Below are positions 16,758 through 25,674 of a stretch of 57,974 nucleotides of DNA, one piece after another. Under the pieces are notes generated by a model, which saw nothing but the letters and a program-made list of their open reading frames with translations, did not search any database and was not told where the DNA came from. Position numbers and translations under genes: made by a program. The stretch is from an uncultured Nitrospirota bacterium (GTDB taxonomy: Bacteria > CG2-30-53-67). Location of the stretch: assembly GCA_947259355.1 (NCBI GenBank), contig CAMYMF010000012.1:1-57974 (forward strand), read 5' to 3'. The first letter of the stretch is position 1. Every line of letters begins with the position of its first letter.

Positions 16758-19295
16758 CTAAGGGCTGCTGTCCAACGGCCGAATATTCTCTTTGTTCAGA
16801 TCAATGGTGGTGCGCAGCGCTTCGAATTGATAGGGCCAGAGCACGAAATCGAGGGCCGGCCGGATGTTTTTGAGGAGCCCGGCGACCGACGCGATTCGGG
16901 TTCTCGGCACGTAGATGATGTCGTTGTCCCGCAGGGTGACATTGATGGCCAGGTTCCCGCTATTGAAGAGCTTGCGGAAATCGACGGGGATCACTTTCGG
17001 ATGAGAGATATCGCCACGGATGACCCGGACGTCGTTGATAACAGCGCTATCTGCAAAACTGCCCGCCTTACCCACCGCCTCCAGCACATTCATCCCTTCC
17101 TTCAGATCGTAGATCCCCGGATTCTTGACTTCGCCGAAAATGTATATCTTGTTCATCCCTTCGGACATCTCGGGGATAAAAATGGAATCACCGGGATAGA
17201 CCGGGATGTCCTGGCTGAGGTCGGACTGAAAGATGGCCTTGTAGAGATTGACATAAACGGTGGAGCCGTTCTGACGCTGCACAGTCACCTTCTTCAAATT
17301 GGCTGTCGGCCGCGGCCCGCCGGCAATGGTAATCAACTCCACAATTCTCGTCGGTTTCGTCAGCACATAGACGCCGGGACCCGTCGGCTGGCGCACCAGC
17401 GCATTGACGGCTCCGAGCACGAGGACTTCCTGGCTGTGGAACTCCTGGACAAGCACGTCGATTTTGGGCTGCTTGATGTATCGGCTGAGTTTCGCGGTCA
17501 GCAGTCTATCGAGCTCGGTGACCGTCAGTCCGCTGACGGCGATGCTGTCCACCATGGGGAAGGAAAGTGTTCCATCCGGTCGGACCCGTACTTCGTACTC
17601 GTCAGCACTGAAATGTTTCCAGAGGATGATCTTCAAGATGTCGCCGGGGCCAATCCGGTAGCCATTCAGGGAATGGCTCTCCTGGAAGGATGAGTGCTGT
17701 TGCTGCTCTTCAGGAGTCATGGTCTCTGCCGCGTCCGCCTCCTCCCGGTTCGTCACGACCACCTCGACGCGAGCCCCGCCGGCTGCATCCTGTGTCCCCA
17801 TTTCCGCGGCAGCCTGGCCGTCGGCATAGCCGACAACGGTGGCTTTGTCGGGGTCCATGGCGCCGCGCTCGCCCAGAATGTCCCGCACGGCAACGGCCCG
17901 GGCCTCGGAGAGCTCCATGAGCGTTCTGTCCTCCCCCGTCGGCTCCGAGCCCGACGCATGCCCTTCGAGGCGCACCTCTGCCCCTTCGGCCGATTCCAGA
18001 AGGCTCACGATCCGTTCTATGGCCTCCCTGCCCGACGCCGAGGGTGTAACGGTGCCAACCTCAAAGTGAACGCCTATGCGGGTCATGAGTGGTGCGGCAT
18101 CTTTCCGACTCGCGGCAGCTGGGGGAACCTCGTTCGTGCCCACCGCCGGCGGCTGCACCGCTGCACCGCCGCCGAGCCACACTTTGACTCCCTCACTGTA
18201 GCTCGACGCCACGAGATCATGGTGTCCGTCTCCGTTGACATCGGACAGCACCATCCCGTAGTAGCCACCGTCCTCGGGAAGGGCGTGCACCACCGGACGC
18301 CATTCCCCCACGGCGCGCCCCAACCAGAGCCGAACCCCTCTGGAATCGGCCGAACTGGCGGCAAGATCGGTTATTCCGTCGCCATCGAAGTCATCGGCCA
18401 GCACTTCCCAGAAAAAGCCCTCCTCCACGGGGGAGATCTTTTCCACCCACTCTCCGCCTTCGCCACCGCACCAGATCTTGATGCCCTCGTAGTAGGTGGT
18501 GGCCGCCACATCGAGCCATCCGTCCCCATTGAAATCGGCAGCCGTTACCCCCCAGAAGTCCCCTTTTTTCGCTGGACTGGCATAGGCGGACCAGGCACCG
18601 TCCCCGCTTCCGGTGAAGATGAAGATACCCCCGGAGTGGCCCCACGCTGTGCCGATGATGTCGAGGTTCCCGTCCCGGTTGATATCGGCCACTTCCACAT
18701 CCCGGTAAATGTGCGACGCATCGGGACCGACCTCATCGATCCACTCTCCCTGTCCGTCCCCCAGCCAGATTTGAATGCCTCCCTGCAGGTCTCCGGAGCT
18801 GTTCGCGGCCACGAGATCGAGAAAACCGTCCGCGTTGACATCGACGCATTTGAGACTTTCGTAACTCCCCATTTCCGCCGGGGAGACCCCCCGGTGCCAT
18901 CGTCCGTCCGCCCCCTGCAGGAGCACGACGACGCCTTTCAGGTCCCGCTGACCGCCGATGACCAGGTCGGTGCGCCCGTCCCCATTGAGATCGCCGGCCG
19001 CAATGGAGCGGACATCTCCGATCACGGCAGGCCGCGGCGCCACCCGCCATCTGCCGTGCCCGTCTCCGTACCAGATCGACACCCCGCCGGGCAGGAACGA
19101 CCCTGCCGCGATATCGGGCAGCCCGTCCCCATTGAGATCACTCACGGTGGCACAGCGGTAATGACCTGCATTGCTCGGCCCGCTCTCCGCCGACAGATCC
19201 AGACCGACGCCGGTGGGTACGGCCCCCCGGTGCGAACAGCCCGCAGCAAGCCACAAGAAGAACAGGATGGTGGCGACAGAGAGTCTTTTCACCAT
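16758..19295 (-). CDS. Fused export lipoprotein: 7-bladed FG-GAP propeller + OmpA + Wza-type PES/SLBB
   Basis: This is an 845-residue chain with an unusual domain order. Residues 1-20 are a lipoprotein signal (lipobox LAAGC, Cys20). Residues 45-378 hold seven repeats of about 50 residues. Each carries a calcium-type DxNxDGxxD loop (53-61, 102-110, 152-160, 204-212, 254-262, 302-310, 352-360), enough for a closed seven-bladed integrin-like propeller. Residues 405-515 are an OmpA C-terminal, peptidoglycan-binding domain (LMELSEARAVAV, final RVEVVV). Residues 545-615 are a polysaccharide export domain (YRIGPGDILKI). Two SLBB domains (620-705, 715-798) and a C-terminal helix (about 805-830) follow. 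It should form the outer-membrane polysaccharide channel for the adjacent Wzc-like partner. As the first gene after the divergent promoter region, it leads the operon. The propeller and OmpA modules are extra relative to standard Wza (about 380 residues). Confidence 0.92.
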   Translation of the reverse strand: MVKRLSVATILFFLWLAAGCSHRGAVPTGVGLDLSAESGPSNAGHYRCATVSDLNGDGLPDIAAGSFLPGGVSIWYGDGHGRWRVAPRPAVIGDVRSIAAGDLNGDGRTDLVIGGQRDLKGVVVLLQGADGRWHRGVSPAEMGSYESLKCVDVNADGFLDLVAANSSGDLQGGIQIWLGDGQGEWIDEVGPDASHIYRDVEVADINRDGNLDIIGTAWGHSGGIFIFTGSGDGAWSAYASPAKKGDFWGVTAADFNGDGWLDVAATTYYEGIKIWCGGEGGEWVEKISPVEEGFFWEVLADDFDGDGITDLAASSADSRGVRLWLGRAVGEWRPVVHALPEDGGYYGMVLSDVNGDGHHDLVASSYSEGVKVWLGGGAAVQPPAVGTNEVPPAAASRKDAAPLMTRIGVHFEVGTVTPSASGREAIERIVSLLESAEGAEVRLEGHASGSEPTGEDRTLMELSEARAVAVRDILGERGAMDPDKATVVGYADGQAAAEMGTQDAAGGARVEVVVTNREEADAAETMTPEEQQQHSSFQESHSLNGYRIGPGDILKIILWKHFSADEYEVRVRPDGTLSFPMVDSIAVSGLTVTELDRLLTAKLSRYIKQPKIDVLVQEFHSQEVLVLGAVNALVRQPTGPGVYVLTKPTRIVELITIAGGPRPTANLKKVTVQRQNGSTVYVNLYKAIFQSDLSQDIPVYPGDSIFIPEMSEGMNKIYIFGEVKNPGIYDLKEGMNVLEAVGKAGSFADSAVINDVRVIRGDISHPKVIPVDFRKLFNSGNLAINVTLRDNDIIYVPRTRIASVAGLLKNIRPALDFVLWPYQFEALRTTIDLNKENIRPLDSSP

Positions 19296-19366
19296 ACGGA
19301 AATCTCCAAGAATAGAATGCTTTAGAAATGAGGGGGAAACTACCGAAACAACCGGTATTTACTAAA

Positions 19367-19394
19367 ATTCTATCACAGACCCCACTACTGTCAA
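19367..19394 (-). promoter_or_regulatory. Sigma70-type promoter of the exopolysaccharide operon
   Basis: On the minus strand there is a perfect TTGACA (19389-19394), a 16-nt spacer and TAGAAT (19367-19372). It lies about 70 nt upstream of the fused export gene start and points into the whole left operon. Confidence 0.65.
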
Positions 19395-19564
19395 TAAGAA
19401 TGTACGGTTTTTCTGACGCTTTGGCGGGTCTCGCCGCACTGGCGGATCACGAAAAAAAACCGGCATCAACCGGAACCGACCGGTCTAGGGCAGTGTCTTA
19501 TCCTCCAAGTGCGGGTGCAGCGGCAAGCGGGATGATTCCGGGGGCTGAAACCGGGTGAACCTTC

Positions 19565-19593
19565 TTGACAATGATCCGAATTTTTAATAAATT
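19565..19593 (+). promoter_or_regulatory. Possible sigma70 promoter of the gsp operon
   Basis: TTGACA (19565-19570), a 17-nt spacer and a weak TAAATT (19588-19593) in an AT-rich stretch lie 35 nt before gspC. A GAGGGA RBS (19612-19617) precedes the ATG. Confidence 0.45.
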
Positions 19594-19627
19594 AAAATGA
19601 CTTACAAGCCTGAGGGATCTCCTTTTC

Positions 19628-20473
19628 ATGAAACAGATGAAACTGCTCCATATCATATTAATCACGTTGGCCATCCTCTTTGCCGCTGACATCGCCATGA
19701 AAATAATCAACAGCCGTCTGGGCGAAGAACGGCCGACGCAGACCCAGACAGAGCCGACAGTGAGCGAGCGGAAAGAAGAAAAACCGCTGGAGGACTTCGC
19801 CGAAATCGCCAAACGCAATCTCTTTCAGGGCGAGACACCCTCCGAGTCAGAATCGGGACCCAAGCCGGTGGAGCCGACGGAAAATCTCGAGGTAACGGAT
19901 CTCAGGCTGACCCTGAAGGGAACGGTTGTGGCCACCACGAAGGAGCGTTCCTTCGCGATCATCGAGGACGAGAAGCTCCGGATGCAGAATCTCTACCACA
20001 TCGACGACACCATCTCCAACGGCATCACGTTGAGTGCCGTCTACACCGATCGCGCCGTCATCAACCGCAACGGGCGCAAAGAGCTGCTTCTCATGTTCAC
20101 CAACGACCCCAAAAAGAGCGATTCCAAAGGGAGTCGGGCTCGACCGTCGAAACCCACACGCCGTTCCATCCCGAGGCAGGAGATAGAGGAAGCGGTCAGT
20201 GATATCCGCTCCGTCATGCGTGATGTGCGGATCATCCCCCATTTCACGGCGGGAAAGCGGGACGGTTTCACCGTCACCTACGTCCGCCAGGGAAGCCGGC
20301 TCGAAGAATTCGGCCTCCAGAAAAACGACATCATCAAAGAAATCAACGGAGCGCCGGCCGAGGAGTTCAGGAATATCTTTGAGATCTTCAACAAATACGC
20401 GGACGCGACCGCCCTTGATTTGGGGGTGGAACGGGACAATCAGATCATCACGATCAGCTACACCATCGAATAA
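19628..20473 (+). CDS. gspC: Type II secretion inner-membrane protein GspC (PDZ form)
   Basis: This 281-residue protein links the inner-membrane platform to the secretin. A single N-terminal membrane helix (about 5-22) is followed by a variable Pro/Glu-rich linker. The homology region (about 85-150: LRLTLKGTVVATTKERSFAI, MQNLYHIDDTISNGITL) binds the secretin N0 domain. A C-terminal PDZ domain (about 205-281: VTYVRQGSRLEEFGLQKNDI) completes the protein. It is the first gene of the gsp operon, about 90 nt before the first secretin gene. The domain layout and length are standard. Confidence 0.92.
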   Translation: MKQMKLLHIILITLAILFAADIAMKIINSRLGEERPTQTQTEPTVSERKEEKPLEDFAEIAKRNLFQGETPSESESGPKPVEPTENLEVTDLRLTLKGTVVATTKERSFAIIEDEKLRMQNLYHIDDTISNGITLSAVYTDRAVINRNGRKELLLMFTNDPKKSDSKGSRARPSKPTRRSIPRQEIEEAVSDIRSVMRDVRIIPHFTAGKRDGFTVTYVRQGSRLEEFGLQKNDIIKEINGAPAEEFRNIFEIFNKYADATALDLGVERDNQIITISYTIE

Positions 20474-20566
20474 ATGCAGATGATATCGCATTCCCAAGCC
20501 GGCATACGGAACGTGCGCCAAGACGCGGCCCCGGCATGCCATCTTGCATGAGAACGGAGCTGTGGC

Positions 20567-22684
20567 TTGAACCCATTTCGCGCATTCACCAGACAGTCTG
20601 AACGAACCCTGTTCGCGCTGTGCTGTCTCGCGGCGGCGGTGCTCCTGTTCCTCTTGGCCCCCCGCCCGGTAACGGCCGCCGACCACACCATCACCATGAA
20701 CTTCGAGGACACCGACATCCACATGGTGATCAAATTCATCAGTGAGCTGACCCACAAGAACTTCATCATCGATGAGAAAGTCACCGGCAAGGTGACCATT
20801 GTCTCACCGGAGGAAATCACGATCCAGGAGGCCTACAGCGTTTTCGAGTCTATTCTGGAGGTCAACGGCTTCGCCCTGGTACCTGCAGGCAAGGCCACAA
20901 AAATCATCCCCAGCAGCGAAGCGAAGCAGAAGGCCCTGTCAACGGTCATCGGAAAACGGGACATTCCCCGGCAGCACGCCGACGAGTTCGTCACCCAGGT
21001 GACCCGCCTGGAATACACCGACGCCGATCAGCTGTCCGGGCTGATTCGACCCCTTTTCTCACCGGACGGACATCTGGTCGCGTACAAACCGACCAACACC
21101 CTGATCATGACCGACATGAAATCGAACCTTTTTCGGATCATGACGATCATCAGGGAACTCGATGTCAAAGGCTACCATGCAGACCTCTACGTGATTCCAC
21201 TCCAGTACGCGTCGGTCTCAACGGTGACAGAACACTTGACCTCAATTCTCCAGCAAGCAGCCCCCACCGGCGTTACTCGCGTGACGCGAAGAACCACCCG
21301 ACGGGGCCAGACCACGAGGGCGCCGGCCGCGGTGGCCGGGGTCTCCTCATCGGCCAAGATCCTCGCCGATGAGCGGACCAACTCCCTCATCGTGCTGGCC
21401 ACCCGGAGTGACTATCGAACCATCACCCGCCTCGTTGAGAAACTCGACGTGGAAGCCCCGGAAGGCAAGGGCCGGATCAACATTTATTACCTCCAGCATG
21501 TCGTCGCCGAAGAGATTGTGGACGACCTGAAGGAATTCATCTCCGGCATCCAACCGGGGGCGAAGAAGGGGCAGGCCGTACCGGTCCTGCCTTCGGACAC
21601 GGACATCAAGATCGTCTCTAACAAAGCCACCAACTCGCTGATCATCAACGCAGAGCCCGACGACTACGAACAGATCCGGGGCGTCATTGAGAAACTCGAC
21701 ATCCCCCGATCGCAGGTGCTCATTGAAGCCCTGATCATGGAAGTGCGGGGGACCGACTCGCTGAACCTCGGCGTGGAGTGGCAGACCTTCGGCGGGGAGG
21801 TGGGCACGGACAATTCCATCGACAAGCTCGGCTTCGGCGGCTCCCTCACGAACCAGGGAAACCTCGTCAGCGTGATCGACTCGATCAACGAACGCGAGAT
21901 CCCCACAGGCCTCGGCGGCGGGTTCAATCTCGGTGTCTTCGGGAATTTCATCGAAGTGGACGGCCTGGAGTTCCCCTCGCTGTCGGCACTGGTCACCGCG
22001 GTGGCTACCCGCTCCGATACCAACGTCCTGGCCACCCCGCAGATTTTGACCATGGACAACGAGGAAGCCGAGATCAGGGTGGGCGAGAACCGCCCCTTTC
22101 TCACCCAGTCCCGCACCGGCGAGCAGGGTGTGAACGACGTCTTTCAGTCCTTTGACTTCCGGGACGTGGGATTGACCCTCAAAGTCACCCCGCACATCAG
22201 CCAGAACCGGATCGTTCGCCTGGAGCTGTTTCAGGAGATTTCCCGCGTGAACGAAGAGGCAACGCTAGGACCGGGAGGGACCGGTTCCACCGCCCCAGTA
22301 ACGAACAAGCGCTCCGCCGACACCACGGTGGTTGTTCAGGACGGGCATACCATCGTCATTGCCGGGCTCATTCAGGACGCCGTGACGGACACGAGCACCA
22401 AGGTTCCCTGCCTGGGAGACCTCCCCTTGCTGGGGTATCTGTTCAAGTCCCAGAGCAATGCGAACGACAAGACCAATCTGATGATCTTCCTCACCCCGCA
22501 CATTATCACCAACCCAATCGAAGCGGCAGCGCTCTCGGAGCGTAAACACTCGGAATTCGAGTCTTACAAGCAATACGAAAAGAAGAAACCGGATCTCTTC
22601 TTCCGGGGTCGCGACGGCGGCATCAAACTGCAACTGGAGGAGCACCAGGGGACTGCGCCCGCACCGGAGCCGGGGCAGCGCTAG
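20567..22684 (+). CDS. gspD: Type II secretion secretin GspD, copy 1
   Basis: This is a 705-residue outer-membrane secretin. The start is a TTG at 20567 with GGAG 8 nt upstream; no in-frame ATG is near. The signal peptide ends about residue 38 (RPVTAAD). N0 begins at TMNFEDTDIHMVIKFISEL, followed by N1-N3 repeats (about 140-400). The N3 loop contains an Ala/Thr/Arg-rich insert. The C-terminal secretin domain (about 460-650) has the motif VLATPQILTMDNEEAEIRVG and the end block VPCLGDLPLLGYLFKS. It forms the exit channel as a multimer. It is followed by a second, highly similar secretin gene, an unusual arrangement for a gsp operon. Confidence 0.95.
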   Translation: MNPFRAFTRQSERTLFALCCLAAAVLLFLLAPRPVTAADHTITMNFEDTDIHMVIKFISELTHKNFIIDEKVTGKVTIVSPEEITIQEAYSVFESILEVNGFALVPAGKATKIIPSSEAKQKALSTVIGKRDIPRQHADEFVTQVTRLEYTDADQLSGLIRPLFSPDGHLVAYKPTNTLIMTDMKSNLFRIMTIIRELDVKGYHADLYVIPLQYASVSTVTEHLTSILQQAAPTGVTRVTRRTTRRGQTTRAPAAVAGVSSSAKILADERTNSLIVLATRSDYRTITRLVEKLDVEAPEGKGRINIYYLQHVVAEEIVDDLKEFISGIQPGAKKGQAVPVLPSDTDIKIVSNKATNSLIINAEPDDYEQIRGVIEKLDIPRSQVLIEALIMEVRGTDSLNLGVEWQTFGGEVGTDNSIDKLGFGGSLTNQGNLVSVIDSINEREIPTGLGGGFNLGVFGNFIEVDGLEFPSLSALVTAVATRSDTNVLATPQILTMDNEEAEIRVGENRPFLTQSRTGEQGVNDVFQSFDFRDVGLTLKVTPHISQNRIVRLELFQEISRVNEEATLGPGGTGSTAPVTNKRSADTTVVVQDGHTIVIAGLIQDAVTDTSTKVPCLGDLPLLGYLFKSQSNANDKTNLMIFLTPHIITNPIEAAALSERKHSEFESYKQYEKKKPDLFFRGRDGGIKLQLEEHQGTAPAPEPGQR

Positions 22685-22755
22685 CAAGAGCGGCGCACGC
22701 AAAGCGGACACCGGTGGGTGAACGCTTCATCGAAACCGATCACATGGGGACCGTC

Positions 22756-25635
22756 ATGATACGTCAGAGTCTGGTTCGTCTCACGATATGGGCCGTGCTG
22801 TTCACCTGTTTGCTCCTCCCCTTCTCGGCACCTTCCGTGCAGGCCGAGGAGGAGTTGATCACCATGAACTTCGAGGACACGGACATTCGGGTCTTGATTA
22901 AGTTCATGAGCGAGCTGTCCCAGAAGAACTTTATCGTCGATGACAACATCAAGGGGAAGGTCACCGTCTTCTCTCCAGAGAAGATTACGCTCCAGGAAGC
23001 CTTCAACGTGTTTCAGTCGATCCTCGAAGTGAAGGGCTTCACGCTGATACCCGCCGGCAAGGCCATCAAAATCGTGCAGAGCAGCGAAGCCAAACAGCGC
23101 GGCATCGAGACGCTCACCGCAAGGCCCTCCTTTCTGGGGGAGAGGAACGACGAGTTCGTGACCCGCATCGTTCGACTGGAGTACGTTGATGTCAACGAAG
23201 CGTCCACCCTCGTGCGGCCGCTGGTGTCCAAGTACGGCAACCTGAACCCCTACAAACCGACCAATACCCTCATCCTCACCGATGTCAAATCGAACCTCTA
23301 CCGCATCATGAAGATCATCAATGAAATCGATGTCAAGGGGTATCATGCGGAGTTGTATGTGATTCCGCTTCGCTTTGCTTCCGTGAAAACCGTCACCGAC
23401 CATCTAAACAAGATTCTGGAAGAGGGAACCGTGGCGACCCCGAGGGCCCCTGCAAGACCGCGGGGCCGGGCCCCCCAGCAGGCTGCGGTGACGGCCGGCG
23501 GTGTCTCCACGTCGGCCAAGATCATCTCCGATGAGCGCACCAACTCCCTCATCGTGCTCGCCACACGGACGGACTACGAAACGATCATCAACCTGGTGAG
23601 AAAACTGGACGTGGAAGCCCCTGAGGGGAAGGGTCGGATCAATATCTACTACCTCCAGAACGCGGTGGCCGAGGAGATGGTCTCGGTGCTCCAGGAGTTC
23701 ATCACCGGCATCAAACAGGACCAGAAGGCCGGGCAGGGGCAGGCAAAACTCCCGACGGAAACGGACATCAAGATTGTTGCCGACAAGGCGACCAACTCCC
23801 TCATTATCAATGCCGACCCCGAAGACTACGAGCAGATCAAAGGCGTGATTCAGAAACTCGACATCCCGCGGTCCCAGGTACTCATCGAAGCCCTCTTTAT
23901 GGAAGTCCGGGGATCGGACTCCATGAGCCTGGGTGTTGAATGGATCGGTTTTGGCGGCGAGGTGGGCACTGACAACTCCGTCGACAAACTCGGCTTCGGC
24001 GGCTCGCTGACGGGCGGCGGCAATCTGCCGCGGGTCATTGACAGCATCAATGAGCGGGAAATCCCGACGAGCCTTGGCACCGGCTTCAACCTCGGCGTCT
24101 TCGGCAATTTCATCGAGGTGGATGGGCTGGAATTTCCTTCCATTTCGGCCTTGATTACGGCCGTGGCCACCCGCGGCGACACCAATATTCTGGCCACCCC
24201 ACAGATTCTCACCATGGACAACGAAGAGGCCGAGATCAAGGTGGGTGAGAACCGTCCCTTCTTGTCGCAGGCTCGCACCGGAGAGCAGGGGGTCAACGAC
24301 GTCTTTCAGTCTTTTGATTTTCGGGACGTGGGGCTCACCCTGAAGGTGACCCCTCACATCAGTCAGAACCGGACGGTTCGCCTGGAGCTCTTCCAGGAGA
24401 TCTCCAGGGTCAACGAGGAGGCCACGACAGGACCGGGCGGGACCGGTGCCACCGCGCCGGTGACGACCAAGCGGTCCGCCGATACGACCGTCGTGGTCAA
24501 GGATGGCCATACCATCGTCATCGGCGGGCTCATCGAGGATGACGTCACCGACAGCGATACCAAAGTCCCATGTCTCGGGGATCTTCCCTTACTGGGTTAT
24601 CTTTTCCGGTCGAGTACGAATTCCACGGGAAAGACCAACCTGATGATCTTCCTGACCCCCCACATCGTCACCAATCCCACGGAGGCGGCGGACCTGTCTG
24701 AAGGCAAGTTTGAAACCTTTGAGGATTTCAAGCGTTACGAAAGCCGAACACCGGAACTTGATTTCTACGGTCCCGACAAAGGGCCCGGCACGGGCGAGAG
24801 AGACTCGCTGCCGCAATTGCACAAACCGGAACTGTTGCCCGATCGAACCCGTGAACGGCGTCCGCAGAGCGGGTCCGTCCCGGGGGCGGATGCGTCCGTG
24901 CAGGCGGCTGCCCGGCCCGACACCGGCCCCCCCGCGAAAACCGCCCCATCGGCACCGTCCCCGGCCGCGCCGGAGCCAGGCGCCTCCGCGATGCCAACGG
25001 GGCTCGGCGCCGCGTCCATGGAGCTTCCCGATCCGGCCGTCATCGAACAGAAGAAGAAAGAGGCCATGGCCGTGCTGCAGGAGTTGACCCGATCCTCGTC
25101 CCTCCCGGCTGCGGCTGCGCCCGGCCCAGCGGTGCGGGAAACCATGGCCCGCAGCACCACGCCGGAACTGACCGGTTATCTCGTCCGGGCGGGCGTCTAT
25201 TTCGATACCCATTTTCTCAGAAAACATCAAAGACGGCTCTCCGATCTCGGGTATTCGCCGATGACCCGCACGAAAACGGTCATGCGGAACCAGAACACCC
25301 TGCGGGTCGGACCCCTCAAGGGGGAGTCCGATTTCGAGAAGATTGCCGCACAAGCCAGGACAGAGAGGGCCGGCATTGAAAAGATCCGAGATGGCGAGAA
25401 TCTCTACATACAGCTGACCTTCCCGCAAGCGCCGGAGGCCCTCGATCCCATGGCTGGCCGCCTGCACCGACAGGGATATGGGGTTACCATCGAGAACCAC
25501 CCCTACCCGAGAACGATCTACTGGTTGGTGGTGGGCGATTATGCCACGAAGGAAGAGGCGAGCCGGGTGCAGCAGGCCTTGCAGCAGCGTAACATTGAAT
25601 CCATCATTCTCGAGAATCGCGAGGCCCTTCGGTGA
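22756..25635 (+). CDS. gspD: Type II secretion secretin GspD, copy 2, with C-terminal extension
   Basis: This is a 959-residue secretin paralogue of the preceding gene. Signal peptide, N0-N3 and secretin domains line up along about 690 residues, with long identical runs such as GLTLKVTPHISQNR. The ATG at 22756 has GGGGA 6 nt upstream; GTG 22714 and ATG 22744 are in frame without a good RBS. After the secretin domain it carries about 260 extra residues. These are a Pro/Ala-rich low-complexity linker (about 690-810) and a folded tail (about 815-959) with two similar halves beginning YLVRAGVYFD and YWLVVGDYAT, like SPOR-type peptidoglycan-binding domains. The extension probably lies in the periplasm or near the S-domain. 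The SPOR assignment is inference from pattern only. Confidence 0.93.
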   Translation: MIRQSLVRLTIWAVLFTCLLLPFSAPSVQAEEELITMNFEDTDIRVLIKFMSELSQKNFIVDDNIKGKVTVFSPEKITLQEAFNVFQSILEVKGFTLIPAGKAIKIVQSSEAKQRGIETLTARPSFLGERNDEFVTRIVRLEYVDVNEASTLVRPLVSKYGNLNPYKPTNTLILTDVKSNLYRIMKIINEIDVKGYHAELYVIPLRFASVKTVTDHLNKILEEGTVATPRAPARPRGRAPQQAAVTAGGVSTSAKIISDERTNSLIVLATRTDYETIINLVRKLDVEAPEGKGRINIYYLQNAVAEEMVSVLQEFITGIKQDQKAGQGQAKLPTETDIKIVADKATNSLIINADPEDYEQIKGVIQKLDIPRSQVLIEALFMEVRGSDSMSLGVEWIGFGGEVGTDNSVDKLGFGGSLTGGGNLPRVIDSINEREIPTSLGTGFNLGVFGNFIEVDGLEFPSISALITAVATRGDTNILATPQILTMDNEEAEIKVGENRPFLSQARTGEQGVNDVFQSFDFRDVGLTLKVTPHISQNRTVRLELFQEISRVNEEATTGPGGTGATAPVTTKRSADTTVVVKDGHTIVIGGLIEDDVTDSDTKVPCLGDLPLLGYLFRSSTNSTGKTNLMIFLTPHIVTNPTEAADLSEGKFETFEDFKRYESRTPELDFYGPDKGPGTGERDSLPQLHKPELLPDRTRERRPQSGSVPGADASVQAAARPDTGPPAKTAPSAPSPAAPEPGASAMPTGLGAASMELPDPAVIEQKKKEAMAVLQELTRSSSLPAAAAPGPAVRETMARSTTPELTGYLVRAGVYFDTHFLRKHQRRLSDLGYSPMTRTKTVMRNQNTLRVGPLKGESDFEKIAAQARTERAGIEKIRDGENLYIQLTFPQAPEALDPMAGRLHRQGYGVTIENHPYPRTIYWLVVGDYATKEEASRVQQALQQRNIESIILENREALR

Positions 25636-25674
25636 AACACGGAGCAGCCGCGCGTCACATGAGGACACTGAAAC

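Larger units (their letters stand above)
19296..19627. promoter_or_regulatory. Divergent control region with 10-bp phased ACCGG repeats
   Basis: This gene-free 332-bp stretch separates the polysaccharide locus from the type II secretion operon. ACCGG occurs at 19459, 19469 and 19479, exactly 10 bp apart (same face of the helix). A further copy lies at 19351, inside the putative transcribed leader of the left operon. Both putative promoters (19367-19394 minus, 19565-19593 plus) flank the phased cluster. This arrangement suits a regulator shared by both operons; none is identified. Confidence 0.45.

Noticed and set aside
17694-19325. 543-codon plus-strand frame opposite the fused export gene
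   Set aside because: It is a shadow of a GC-rich gene with regular repeats; composition is His/Pro/Arg-rich, no RBS, no family pattern.
22714-22755. Upstream GTG/ATG starts for gspD2
   Set aside because: No RBS, and the signal peptide begins cleanly at the ATG at 22756.
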